From Clostridiales bacterium (lineage in GTDB: Bacteria > Bacillota > Clostridia > Oscillospirales > Oscillospiraceae), in the NCBI GenBank assembly GCA_029265405.1, contig JAJUJI010000006.1:62001-126000 (forward strand): DNA of 64,000 bases. The letters run 5' to 3'. The translations under genes and the position numbers were made by a program. Shown here piece after piece: positions 53,859 to 61,757 of this stretch. Below the pieces are notes generated by a model. The model saw only the letters and a list, made by a program, of their open reading frames with translations, was not told the DNA's origin and made no database searches. Every line of letters starts with the position of its first letter. The first letter of the stretch is position 1.

Positions 53859-53872
53859 GAGCGGAAAAACTT

Positions 53873-54322
53873 TTACTTTTCCATAAGTTTTTTTAACTTT
53901 TCCAGAATTTTTATCTTTCGGTCGTGAATCGTCCTTTGCGGTATACCAGTTTCTTTGGATAGCTGATGCTCGCTTTTCCCCTTAAAAAACAGATCGGTGA
54001 TCAGATCCTGTTCCTCCGGAGTGAGCTGGCTGAGGCAGACCAGCATTTTCTCGATCATCACCGCCTTAATTGCGGTATCATCTACGCCCTCGCCATCAAT
54101 GGCAAATTGCCTGTTTTCTTCCAATAACCGGTCATACGAGTCTTCCCGGCTGGGGAGATATGTAACGGTTCTGCTGGCATAATCGATTCTACACCGTTCA
54201 ACTTTAATGTCATACTGCTGGTACTCCATCTTACGGTCGCTTTTTTCCAATACCTCTATAATTTCATTGCTTAATCCGGGATATTTTTCCCGGTAATTCG
54301 TCTTTTTCTGATACTTAGCCAT
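53873..54322 (-). CDS. Sigma-70 region 4-like regulator of the mobile element
   Basis: A 149-residue protein (starts MAKYQKKTNYREKYPGLS). The C-terminal QLTPEEQDLITDLFFKGKSE and HQLSKETGIPQRTIHDRKIK form a sigma-70 region 4-type helix-turn-helix; a full region 2 is missing. GGAGG lies nine bases before ATG 54322; the longer open frame to 54412 is rejected. Proteins of this type are common next to conjugative-transposon recombinases and probably control excision or transfer genes (inference). Confidence 0.8.
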   Translation of the reverse strand: MAKYQKKTNYREKYPGLSNEIIEVLEKSDRKMEYQQYDIKVERCRIDYASRTVTYLPSREDSYDRLLEENRQFAIDGEGVDDTAIKAVMIEKMLVCLSQLTPEEQDLITDLFFKGKSEHQLSKETGIPQRTIHDRKIKILEKLKKLMEK

Positions 54323-54410
54323 AGGGCTTGTCCTCCATTTCGTGTTTGTTGAAATCCAGAAATGAAGAACAAGCGGAGGAGACCGGCATCTTAGAGCGGT
54401 TCTGTGCAAC

Positions 54411-54457
54411 AAAAAAAGAGCGTACTTTCGGACGCGATAGTCCGTTTGTACGCTCTT
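54411..54457 (-). terminator. Intrinsic terminator upstream of the sigma-like gene
   Basis: AAGAGCGTAC (54416-54425) and GTACGCTCTT (54448-54457) enclose a second small stem (CGGAC/GTCCG); seven T residues follow on the minus strand. It lies 89 bases before the sigma-like start, so it would stop incoming transcription or act as an attenuator. Confidence 0.8.
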
Positions 54458-54477
54458 GTAAATTATTTCATGTTTTA

Positions 54478-54548
54478 CCTGTTCTGATGGTTCATGTTCA
54501 TGACCGCACTGCTCCGGTAAACAGAACAGGCTTTTTTTGAAAGGTTAC
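54478..54548 (+). terminator. Plus-strand terminator with structured stem
   Basis: CCTGTTCTG (54478-54486) pairs with CAGAACAGG (54532-54540) around an inner GGTTCATG/CATGACC-type stem, followed by CTTTTTTT. No plus-strand gene precedes it within 300 bases, so it could end a small RNA. Confidence 0.6.
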
Positions 54549-54640
54549 CGATTACAGCGGTACATAAAATGATGTCCGCTTCATCACGCCTGGCCGCTAC
54601 CCGGTAGCGGCTGGTCATTCCTTATGACATACTGTATACG

Positions 54641-54743
54641 CATAAAAATACCCTCCAAACCTGCAAGTCTGGAGGGCTTATATGGTATCCGTTCAGGTAT
54701 GGGAAAAAACCCGCCAAACTCACGTTTTTTTTGTTGGGCGGGT
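54641..54743 (-). terminator. Two tandem minus-strand terminator-like hairpins
   Basis: First, ACCCGCC/GGCGGGT (54709-54743) followed by TTTTT. Second, CCCTCCA/TGGAGGG (54651-54676) followed by TATTTTTATG. With the hairpins at 54411-54548 they make the 546-base gene-free stretch 54323-54868 dense in transcription stops; no gene is visible in it. Confidence 0.55.
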
Positions 54744-54868
54744 AGCGCCATATCCTGTTTCGACTTCTATGTAAGCCGCATAAATGTGGCTTTTTATACT
54801 AATGTGTTTATCCCTTCTTGCTTATTTGGTTCTGTTTCATCGTTTTATCATTCAATAGGAATTGTAAA

Positions 54869-55030
54869 ATGGAGCTTAACGACTTCAGCAAACTTGAAAG
54901 CATCTTAAAGACCGCCCGAAAATCAAAGGGAATTACAGAAGAGCAATTAGCTGTAACCATGAAGATATTGCCTCGCTATCTTATGTCAATTGAGAAAGAA
55001 AAAAGAAACCATGTTACGATGTTCAATTGA
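54869..55030 (+). pseudogene. Truncated XRE-family regulator fragment
   Basis: A 53-residue ORF starting MELNDFSKLESILKTARKSK with AGGAA upstream. It matches the first helices of XRE regulators such as the one at 60975-61298, but stops after SIEKEKRNHVTMFN, before the helix-turn-helix is complete. It is probably a decayed remnant, though a short expressed peptide is possible. Confidence 0.6.
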
Positions 55031-55058
55031 CAACAGGAAATTTTGCAGGGTTTATACT

Positions 55059-55090
55059 AAAAATAAAACCTACCGCAAAAGGGCAGGTTT
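55059..55090 (-). terminator. c-di-GMP riboswitch terminator
   Basis: AAACCTGCC / GGTAGGTTT (55090-55066, one G-U) form a 9-bp stem, followed on the minus strand by TATTTTTAG. It lies 18 bases after the aptamer and is its expression platform. Confidence 0.85.
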
Positions 55091-55107
55091 AGTACGCAAT
55101 TTAACTT

Positions 55108-55190
55108 GGCGGCAAGGCTGTCATCATGCGTTCGCACCTTAGACCCTATTGCTTTGCGTCCTTGCCTTTCGGCAAGTTTGCCCTTGTCAT
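55108..55190 (-). promoter_or_regulatory. Cyclic-di-GMP-I (GEMM-I) riboswitch
   Basis: Read on the minus strand: GACAAGGGCAAAC, a TTGCC-GAAA-GGCAA hairpin with GNRA loop, GGACGCAAAGC, AATAGGGTCTAAGG, a TGCG/CGCA stem, and ATGATGACAGCC-TTGCCGCC, all in GEMM-I order. It begins about 11 bases after the arsR stop on the same strand and is followed by an intrinsic terminator, but no minus-strand gene starts for another 740 bases. Confidence 0.88.
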
Positions 55191-55200
55191 AATTATTCAT

Positions 55201-55566
55201 CTATTCTTTAATATGAGTTATGCATTGGCTAAACATTATTTTGATATGCTCGTCGACTAATGAATAGTAAGCAATCTTGCCATCACGTCTATATTTAATC
55301 AAACGAGTTTGGCGCAGAGATTTCAGATGATGGGAAATTGCAGGCTGAGACATCTTTAACAGAGCTGCAATATCGCATACGCACATCTCGGACAACAGAA
55401 GAGCATTGATAATTTTCAAACGCGTAGGATCGCTTAATACCTTAAATATCGCAGCCATATCAAATAGACTTTCATCATCAGTTATTTCTTTTTTTACTTT
55501 TTCTAATATATCTTCATGGATAATGGTAACATTACATAATGCATTTTCCTTCTTATCGATTGACAT
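55201..55566 (-). CDS. ArsR/SmtB family metal-responsive repressor
   Basis: A 121-residue winged-helix repressor. FKVLSDPTRLKIINALLLSE, MCVCDIAALLKMSQPAISHH and YRRDGKIAYYSLVDEHI give the whole fold. The Cys-Val-Cys of the ELCVCDI-type metal site and an N-terminal cysteine (about residue 11) fit CadC-like sensing of Cd, Pb or Zn. AGGAGAG lies before the ATG. An inverted repeat 23 bases upstream resembles one before the P-type ATPase, so it probably regulates both. Confidence 0.92.
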   Translation of the reverse strand: MSIDKKENALCNVTIIHEDILEKVKKEITDDESLFDMAAIFKVLSDPTRLKIINALLLSEMCVCDIAALLKMSQPAISHHLKSLRQTRLIKYRRDGKIAYYSLVDEHIKIMFSQCITHIKE

Positions 55567-55588
55567 AATATCTCTCCTTGTATAAATG

Positions 55589-55606
55589 ATTAAGCAATAG
55601 CTTAAT
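55589..55606. promoter_or_regulatory. Candidate ArsR operator upstream of its own gene
   Basis: ATTAAGC-AATA-GCTTAAT is a perfect 7-bp inverted repeat 23 bases before the repressor start. The half-site GCTTAAT recurs in the operator before the P-type ATPase (60687-60715). Confidence 0.65.
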
Positions 55607-55715
55607 TATAATAATAACATCTTCTTAGTATGCTGACAATACAAGAACAAACAATGTCAATTCAGATCACGTTTTATAAATATCTCTCATCGAAGAGTCA
55701 GTTTTCCAGTTACCC

Positions 55716-56591
55716 TTATGAATAACGCTTGTTGCCGAGATAAAATATAGTGAACAGCCCCGGTCCGCAATGTGCGCCGATAACGGCGCCAAGGCTCATA
55801 ATCGTCACTTTCGATACAGTCGGGAAGGCTTTAAGTACATTTTTCCGCATAAATTCCGCATCCTCCATGCAGTCCGCATGAAGGATGAATACCTCTTTGC
55901 CGTCCGGCTCGGTAAAATCCTCTTTCATCCTGGCAAGGATGTTGAGCAGGGCTTTTTTTCTGCCGCGGACTTTGGAAGCTACAACAAGTTTGCCTTCGTC
56001 TGATACATAGAGAACAGGCTTTATGGAAAGGAGCGACCCCACCAGAGCGGCAGAATTGGAAACACGTCCCCCGTGTTTGAGGTAGTTTAGATTATCAACC
56101 GTAAACCAGTGAATGATTTTGAGTTTGTTGGTTTCCGCCCATTCGATTGTCTCGTCGAAACTCCTGCCGGCGTCCCGAAGCCTGACCATGTAGTACAACA
56201 GCATCCCAAGGCCCCCGGATACACAGAGGGTATCCATCAGGTAAAAGCGTTGATTCGGATACTCTTCCCGGATCTGAGTGGCTGTTTCCTCTGCACTGAT
56301 AAAGGAATGGGATATCTGGCGGGTCATGTCCAAAAAAATCACATTTTTTCCTGTATCCATGAGTCCCTTGAAAAACTCATGGTATGTATAAGTGTTGATC
56401 ATGGAAGTAGCCGCCATCGCTCCTTTACGCATCGCCATGTAGGTGGCCGCTCTCGTCTCTTCCCGGCAATCATCGGCGTATAACTTATTAGCAATGGTAT
56501 AGGAGTAGCTGATAAGCGGGATATCATGTTCTTTAAAATATTTTGCTGGGAGATCCGTAGTTGAAGCAGCTGCAATTATGTAATCCGCCAT
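55716..56591 (-). CDS. DegV family fatty-acid-binding protein
   Basis: A 291-residue two-domain DegV protein. IIAAASTTDLPAKYF opens it, ATSMINTYTYHEFFKG and GGRVSNSAALVGSLLSIKPV are family blocks, and GAVIGAHCGPGLFTIFYLG is the C-terminal signature. DegV proteins (FakB type) hold a fatty acid for phosphorylation by FakA. GGAGG lies before ATG 56591. The next gene upstream is a radical SAM protein on the same strand, 63 bases away. Confidence 0.9.
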   Translation of the reverse strand: MADYIIAAASTTDLPAKYFKEHDIPLISYSYTIANKLYADDCREETRAATYMAMRKGAMAATSMINTYTYHEFFKGLMDTGKNVIFLDMTRQISHSFISAEETATQIREEYPNQRFYLMDTLCVSGGLGMLLYYMVRLRDAGRSFDETIEWAETNKLKIIHWFTVDNLNYLKHGGRVSNSAALVGSLLSIKPVLYVSDEGKLVVASKVRGRKKALLNILARMKEDFTEPDGKEVFILHADCMEDAEFMRKNVLKAFPTVSKVTIMSLGAVIGAHCGPGLFTIFYLGNKRYS

Positions 56592-56654
56592 TTTTTCGCC
56601 TCCTGACATAGCCGGGTGGAATCATAAAGATATTTTCTTGATATCAAGATAAAT

Positions 56655-57995
56655 TTATTCGTGCGGTGCAGCCCATAATTTATCAGCCACCGGCTTCCAC
56701 TTCTCAGCGGCCGGAATCGTTTTCGCTGTCAATTCTTCGACCGTTTCGCTGTCTTCAAGTTGGGTGGAATGAGCCTTTGACCTGTTGACCATTTCTCGGA
56801 TTATTTCAGGATTGTCAAACATCGGACAGGGACGCAGATGGTTTTCGTTGAAAGGCTGATTTTTACGGTATTCCTGAAACAGCGGGGAACGCAGCGCATC
56901 AATCAGGTCTACATCCTTGATGTTTACATTGGAATAGTGGATGAAGGCACATGGCTCCACATCGCCGTTGGAATTGATGTGCATGTAGTTCCGCCCGCCG
57001 GCAATGCAGCCTTTTACATATTCCCCGTCGTTCCAGAAATCCATGATAAAGCATGGCTTGTCCGTACGGAATTTTCGAATCTGATGGTACATATATTCGC
57101 GCTGCTCCGGCGTTGCAATCAGGTCTGTCACGGCATCCTTGCCGACTGGGATATAGGTAAAGTACCAGCCGAATTTGCATCCCTTTGCAATCATATCGTC
57201 CACCCATTTTTCACTGCCGACAACATCTGTGTTCTTGCTGTGATAGCAGGTGGAGAAGCCGAAGATGATGCCGTGCTTCTGCAGAATATCCATGGCATCC
57301 ATTACTTTTCGATAGGTGCCCTTACCGCGGCGCATGTCGGTTTCTTCCTCATATCCTTCAACGCTGACGGCAAACGCCAAATTCCCCAGCCGTTCGACTT
57401 CGGAGGCAAACACCTCGTCAATCAGTGTGGCGTTGGTGAAGGAGAGGAACATACAGTCGTCGTTTTCCTCCGCCAACCTGAGAATTTCATCCTTGCGGAC
57501 GGTCGGTTCGCCGCCCGAGAGTATGTACATATAAATGCCAAGTTCCTTGCCCTGCCGGATTATTTTCTGCATCACCGAATAGTCAAGCGAAATCCCTTTT
57601 CCGTATTCCGCCGCCCAGCAGCCGGTACAGTGAAGATTGCAGGCGGCAGTGGGGTCGAACAGAATAGCCCATGGCACGTTGCATTCGTACTTTTCCTTGC
57701 TTTTATCAATAATCGCATTTCCCACCATCCCGGCATTGACCATGAAGTTAATCAGAAATTTTTTCTGTGTGGTCGGATTCAACTCATTGAAACACCGCTG
57801 GATCAGCTGATTCCAGTTATTGGTCGGGTCTTTAGCGATCTCCCGGAACATCTGCGCTGTCTTTTTGTAATCCGCCTTCATGATTTTTTCAGCCCAGTCG
57901 ATCATCTTGGGCAGATTTTTCATAGGATCTTGAGCCATGTAGGTATAGGCCTCATTTATAAGCGCCGAGCCAATCAATTGTTTCGCATTTTTCAT
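56655..57995 (-). CDS. Radical SAM protein with SPASM-like C-terminus
   Basis: A 446-residue radical SAM enzyme. LFDPTAACNLHCTGCWAAEY holds the CxxxCxxC cluster, MYILSGGEPTVRKDEI the SAM-binding GGE. Additional cysteines (VKGCIAGG, VEPCAFIHYS, LRPCPMFDNPE) suggest auxiliary clusters as in SPASM/Twitch enzymes. The N-terminal 100 residues are a helical extension. The substrate is unknown; no precursor peptide was found next to it. It probably shares a transcript with the DegV gene. Confidence 0.87.
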   Translation of the reverse strand: MKNAKQLIGSALINEAYTYMAQDPMKNLPKMIDWAEKIMKADYKKTAQMFREIAKDPTNNWNQLIQRCFNELNPTTQKKFLINFMVNAGMVGNAIIDKSKEKYECNVPWAILFDPTAACNLHCTGCWAAEYGKGISLDYSVMQKIIRQGKELGIYMYILSGGEPTVRKDEILRLAEENDDCMFLSFTNATLIDEVFASEVERLGNLAFAVSVEGYEEETDMRRGKGTYRKVMDAMDILQKHGIIFGFSTCYHSKNTDVVGSEKWVDDMIAKGCKFGWYFTYIPVGKDAVTDLIATPEQREYMYHQIRKFRTDKPCFIMDFWNDGEYVKGCIAGGRNYMHINSNGDVEPCAFIHYSNVNIKDVDLIDALRSPLFQEYRKNQPFNENHLRPCPMFDNPEIIREMVNRSKAHSTQLEDSETVEELTAKTIPAAEKWKPVADKLWAAPHE

Positions 57996-58065
57996 TTTCC
58001 CTCACTAACCCTTCTTTAAATTATAAAGTCTCTCGGTTGAAACACTTGCTAAAGTGCAAATAAAT

Positions 58066-60666
58066 TTATAAATTTTTCATATTCATTGCCCGCATTGCAT
58101 TTAAAACTGCTAATATAGCAACTCCCATGTCTGCAAACACCGCTTCCCACATTGAAGCCACACCTAATGCTCCTAATACAAGGAATACAGCTTTAACTCC
58201 TAATGCAAACACGATATTCTGAGTGACAATGCTCCTGGTTCTTTTTGCGATTTTAATAGCGGATGCTATCTTAGATGGCTCATCAGTCATGATTACAACA
58301 TCTGCAGCCTCTATCGCGGCATCCGAACCTAAGCCTCCCATAGCCATACCTATGTCGGCTCTTGCGAGTACCGGTGCATCGTTTATTCCGTCACCGACAA
58401 ATACAATCTTTCCATTATGGGACTTTTTGGCCTCCAGGGATTCAATTTTTTCTACCTTATCAGCGGGTAACAATTCGGAATAAACCTCATCCAAACCCAG
58501 CTTCTTGCCAATTTTATCCGCTACTTTTTTCAAGTCCCCGGTAAGCATAACAGTTTTCCCAACACCAAGAGCTTTCAACTCTTTAATTGCTTTTGCCGAA
58601 TCTTCTTTCACTTCATCTGAAATCACGATACTGCCGGCATATTTTTTATCTATTGCAACATGTACTACAGTACCTAAAGTATCAACATCATTGTATTTAA
58701 TATTTTCGCTGACCATTAATCTGGTATTACCAGCAAGTACTTCTTTCCCATTGACATTAACCTTGATACCGTGTCCCGCAATTTCCTGATAGTCTTCAAT
58801 TCGATTTTTATCAATTTCTGCACTGTAAGCACTAATAATTGAGAGTGCAATCGGGTGGTTTGAAAAGCTTTCTGCATAAGCTGCGTATTCTATTAGCTCT
58901 TTATCTGTATATCCATTTTGAGGATTTGTTTCTGTAACTTTGAACACACCTTTAGTTAAGGTACCTGTCTTATCAAAAACAACAGCTTCAACATTGTTCA
59001 ATGCTTCAAGATAGTTGCCGCCTTTTACTAATATTCCTCTTTTTGAAGCTCCTCCGATACCCCCAATGAATCCTAATGGTATTGAAAGTACTAATGCACA
59101 CGGACAGGATACTACTAAGAATACTAAAGCTCTATAAATCCAATCAGAAAAGGATGCTCCTGGAATAACCAAAGGTGGTATTACTGCAAGTGCTAAGGCT
59201 CCAAATACAACAACCGGAGTATAGTAACGTGCAAATTTTGTTATGAATTTTTCAGTCGGAGCTTTCTTACTGCTGGCGTTCTGTACCAAATCCAAAACTT
59301 TTGAAACCGTAGATTCTCCAAATTCTTTTGTAACTTCAATAGTCAAAACACCATTCTTGTTTATAAATCCGCTCAAAGCATCACTTCCAGGTTCCAGTTC
59401 ACGAGGAACGGATTCACCGGTTAATGCTGCTGTATCAACCATTGAAGTTCCTTCTATAACCTTGCCGTCCAGAGGAACTTTTTCTCCAGGTTTGACAACA
59501 ATGGTATCGCCAATATTTACATCTTCAGGAGATACCTTTTCAATTTCTTCACCAACCTTTAAGTTTGCATAGTCAGGTCTTATATCCATTAATGCACTGA
59601 TTGACTTTCTGGAATGGTCTACGGCCATATCCTCAAACAATTCACCTAATAGATAGAACAACATAACAGCTACACCTTCTGGATACTCTCCAACGAAGAA
59701 AGCACCAATAGTAGCTACGCTCATAAGAAAGTGCTCACTAAACACCTGACCTCGAGCGATTCCCTTTACTGCACTTAAGACAACTTTTGTGCCAACTATG
59801 ATATAGCTTATGATAAATATAGTTAGTTCCAGCCAATTCGGAAACTTAAAGATCAATCCCACTGCAAATAAAGCACCACCAATAACAAGTTTTATTATTT
59901 CTTTTTTGCGGTTGTCACCATCTTCATCTTCTTCATCATTTTCTTTTATTTCAGCTTTTGAAGAATTTGCCTCAAAAGTAACCTTAACATTGGGCTCAAT
60001 CCTTTTTACTATACCTTCAATCTTTTCTCTTAATTCTGAGGTGCTGACACTATCATCAGCTTCCATGGTAAGTTTCTTGGAAACAAAATCTACTGAAGCA
60101 AACCTAACTCCTTCCAAATTCTTTACTTCCGCTTCAATTTTCGCCGCACAATTAGCACAGTCAAGTCCATTAAGCATTATCGCGCTTTTATTGCCTTTAT
60201 TTTTATTTGGATCGACTACCTTGACATCCGGCTCAATTTTTTTTACTATGGCAGTTATTTCACCAAGGATTCTATTTAAATCCTTTTTATCGGCAGCTTC
60301 AATTGCCAATTTTTTAGAAACAAAATCAACTGTTGCATCGTTGACTCCTTGAATGTCTTTAATCTGTGTTTCAATCTTAGCAGCGCAGTTAGCACAGTCA
60401 AGGTCTTCAAGCATCAATATTTTTTTAACACCTTTACTATCAGTTCGTTCTTTTACTGCCACATCCGGTTCATGCTTATGTACTATCGACTTAATTTGTT
60501 CGAGTACATTCGCATATTCCTCTGTGGATTCAATTTCTAAAGTTAATGTCTTGTTCATGAAATTCATATATGCCTTGACTCCATTTAGTCCATTAACTTC
60601 ATCTTCAATTTTGGCAGCACAATTGGCGCAGTCCAAACCTTCTAACAAAAGCTCTTTCTTTAACAT
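58066..60666 (-). CDS. cadA: Heavy-metal P1B-type ATPase with three HMA domains (Cd/Zn/Pb type)
   Basis: An 866-residue efflux pump. It has three N-terminal metal-binding domains with LDCANCAAKIE motifs (Cys at about 13/16, 91/94 and 170/173), an acidic linker (KENDEEDEDGD), eight membrane segments with the VVSCPCALVLS metal gate, DKTGTLTKG phosphorylation site, LTGESVP and VGDGINDAPVLA. The LDCANC form favours Cd/Zn/Pb over Cu, which has GMTCxxC. AGGAGG lies before the ATG. An ArsR-type operator lies upstream and the ArsR gene is in the same island. Confidence 0.93.
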   Translation of the reverse strand: MLKKELLLEGLDCANCAAKIEDEVNGLNGVKAYMNFMNKTLTLEIESTEEYANVLEQIKSIVHKHEPDVAVKERTDSKGVKKILMLEDLDCANCAAKIETQIKDIQGVNDATVDFVSKKLAIEAADKKDLNRILGEITAIVKKIEPDVKVVDPNKNKGNKSAIMLNGLDCANCAAKIEAEVKNLEGVRFASVDFVSKKLTMEADDSVSTSELREKIEGIVKRIEPNVKVTFEANSSKAEIKENDEEDEDGDNRKKEIIKLVIGGALFAVGLIFKFPNWLELTIFIISYIIVGTKVVLSAVKGIARGQVFSEHFLMSVATIGAFFVGEYPEGVAVMLFYLLGELFEDMAVDHSRKSISALMDIRPDYANLKVGEEIEKVSPEDVNIGDTIVVKPGEKVPLDGKVIEGTSMVDTAALTGESVPRELEPGSDALSGFINKNGVLTIEVTKEFGESTVSKVLDLVQNASSKKAPTEKFITKFARYYTPVVVFGALALAVIPPLVIPGASFSDWIYRALVFLVVSCPCALVLSIPLGFIGGIGGASKRGILVKGGNYLEALNNVEAVVFDKTGTLTKGVFKVTETNPQNGYTDKELIEYAAYAESFSNHPIALSIISAYSAEIDKNRIEDYQEIAGHGIKVNVNGKEVLAGNTRLMVSENIKYNDVDTLGTVVHVAIDKKYAGSIVISDEVKEDSAKAIKELKALGVGKTVMLTGDLKKVADKIGKKLGLDEVYSELLPADKVEKIESLEAKKSHNGKIVFVGDGINDAPVLARADIGMAMGGLGSDAAIEAADVVIMTDEPSKIASAIKIAKRTRSIVTQNIVFALGVKAVFLVLGALGVASMWEAVFADMGVAILAVLNAMRAMNMKNL

Positions 60667-60686
60667 TCTGATCCTCCTACTCTATA

Positions 60687-60715
60687 TAACGAATAAACGA
60701 TTGCTTAATCGTTAT
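60687..60715. promoter_or_regulatory. Candidate ArsR operator before the P-type ATPase
   Basis: AACGATT-GCTT-AATCGTT is a perfect inverted repeat at 60696-60713, nested in ATAACGA...TCGTTAT (60687-60715), 21 bases before the ATPase start. It shares GCTTAAT with the operator at 55589-55606. Confidence 0.6.
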
Positions 60716-60789
60716 ATTATCACTTCCATATCTTGTTGTCAATACAAAAAACAAAAAATATTGTGCGTCCTTATTGCTTTACGTCATGT

Positions 60790-60824
60790 TCTCACGCCTG
60801 AACTTCCACTGTAAAGTTTGGATA
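60790..60824 (+). repeat. Imperfect direct repeat, copy A
   Basis: TTCTCACGCC, a seven-base insert, then TCCACTGTAAAGTTTGGATA. It matches copy B at 60931-60958 apart from the insert and three base changes. It lies in the 308-base gap between the P-type ATPase and the XRE regulator, which otherwise holds only the operator and an AT-rich stretch. Confidence 0.6.
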
Positions 60825-60930
60825 TTCTGCCCAGAACTGTATTGAACTCAGTATAAACAGTGAAGTAAAGACAAGCGAGTAATTGTCGACAAATTAATTC
60901 ATATATATAATCACTGTCAGTGCGTTCCTA

Positions 60931-60958
60931 TTTTCACGCCTCCACTGTAAAATTTGAT
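60931..60958 (+). repeat. Imperfect direct repeat, copy B
   Basis: TTTTCACGCC then TCCACTGTAAAATTTGATA, directly before the XRE regulator's ribosome site. Copy A lies about 140 bases upstream. Confidence 0.6.
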
Positions 60959-60981
60959 AGGAGGTGAACTGACAGTGGAGG
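60939..60981 (+). promoter_or_regulatory. Inverted repeat spanning the XRE regulator start
   Basis: CCTCCACTGT (60939-60948) and ACAGTGGAGG (60972-60981) are perfect complements; the right arm contains the GTG start and the loop contains AGGAGG. It may be an autoregulatory operator or an RNA structure limiting translation. Confidence 0.55.
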
Positions 60982-61298
60982 AATTACTGAACACGTTTGG
61001 CGAGACGATAAAAGACGCCCGGCAGGCTGCCAATCTGACACAGGAAGAACTTGCCGAGCAGGCCGGGATCACGACAAGATACATAATGGCCATTGAGAAT
61101 GAAAACAAACAGCCAAGCATGAAAGTTCTGTTTAAGCTCATTCGAGCTTTGAAAATATCCGCGGATACGATCTTTTATCCTGAAATTCAACATGCAGACA
61201 AGAAAAAAGAACACCTAATCCACATGATCCACCTGTGCGATGAACGGGATCTGCAGGTAGCCGCGGCGACCATCAAGGCGTTACTGGATACAAAATAA
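60975..61298 (+). CDS. XRE-family transcriptional regulator
   Basis: A 107-residue HTH regulator starting at GTG 60975 (AGGAGG ten bases upstream). TIKDARQAANLTQEELAEQA and GITTRYIMAIENENKQPSMK form the helix-turn-helix. A helical C-terminus probably dimerises. It is the only long plus-strand gene in this part of the island and probably controls conjugation or excision (inference). Confidence 0.88.
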   Translation: MEELLNTFGETIKDARQAANLTQEELAEQAGITTRYIMAIENENKQPSMKVLFKLIRALKISADTIFYPEIQHADKKKEHLIHMIHLCDERDLQVAAATIKALLDTK

Positions 61299-61300
61299 GC

Positions 61301-61335
61301 AAAGAACCATCTTCTTTTTGGGAAGATGGTTCTTT
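61301..61335 (+). terminator. Terminator of the XRE regulator
   Basis: AAAGAACCATCTTC (61301-61314) pairs perfectly with GAAGATGGTTCTTT (61322-61335) around a seven-base loop, starting two bases after the stop codon. The rest of 61336-61476 shows nothing. Confidence 0.9.
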
Positions 61336-61476
61336 ATCTTAGAGTAAATTGTTCTTTTTTCTGATGTTAAACTCTTTTAGAGTGGGTTCTTCACTGCATG
61401 GCTCATCATGAACCGTACCATAGTTCACCAAATAAACAGACCTTTCCCTTGGCGGGACGATCATATTTTTTCATAA

Positions 61477-61746
61477 CTAACTGGTATCCACTTCTATCAG
61501 ATAAAACATATTACTGCTCTTGCCGCCATTTTCACGCCATCTTTGGTCCTTTCGAATAAGGCTGCTTTTCTCAAGGTCGGCAAGAGCACGCTTTACCGTA
61601 CTCCTTGACAACTTCAGTTCCCTGGCGATGGTACCAATCGCCGGGTAGCATTTGCCGTCCTTATTGCATCGGTCGCGCAGATACATGTATACGGTCACCG
61701 CCCGGTGTGGCAGTTCGGAGGAATACAGGGATGTAAAGTAACCCAT
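61477..61746 (-). CDS. HTH_36-type helix-turn-helix protein
   Basis: An 89-residue protein. AVTVYMYLRDRCNKDGKCYP, AIGTIARELKLSRSTVKRAL and ADLEKSSLIRKDQRW match the HTH_36 winged helix found in plasmid replication and conjugative-element proteins. It begins 11 bases after the coupling-protein stop with AGGAGG upstream, so it belongs to the transfer operon. Confidence 0.85.
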   Translation of the reverse strand: MGYFTSLYSSELPHRAVTVYMYLRDRCNKDGKCYPAIGTIARELKLSRSTVKRALADLEKSSLIRKDQRWRENGGKSSNMFYLIEVDTS

Positions 61747-61757
61747 AGCTTCACCTC

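Noticed and set aside
60765-60790. A second c-di-GMP riboswitch suggested by GACGTAAAGCAATAAGG on the minus strand
   Set aside because: Only the GACGCAAAGC-like core resembles the aptamer; the GGCAAAC block, GNRA hairpin and GGTCTAAGG segment are missing, so it is probably chance.
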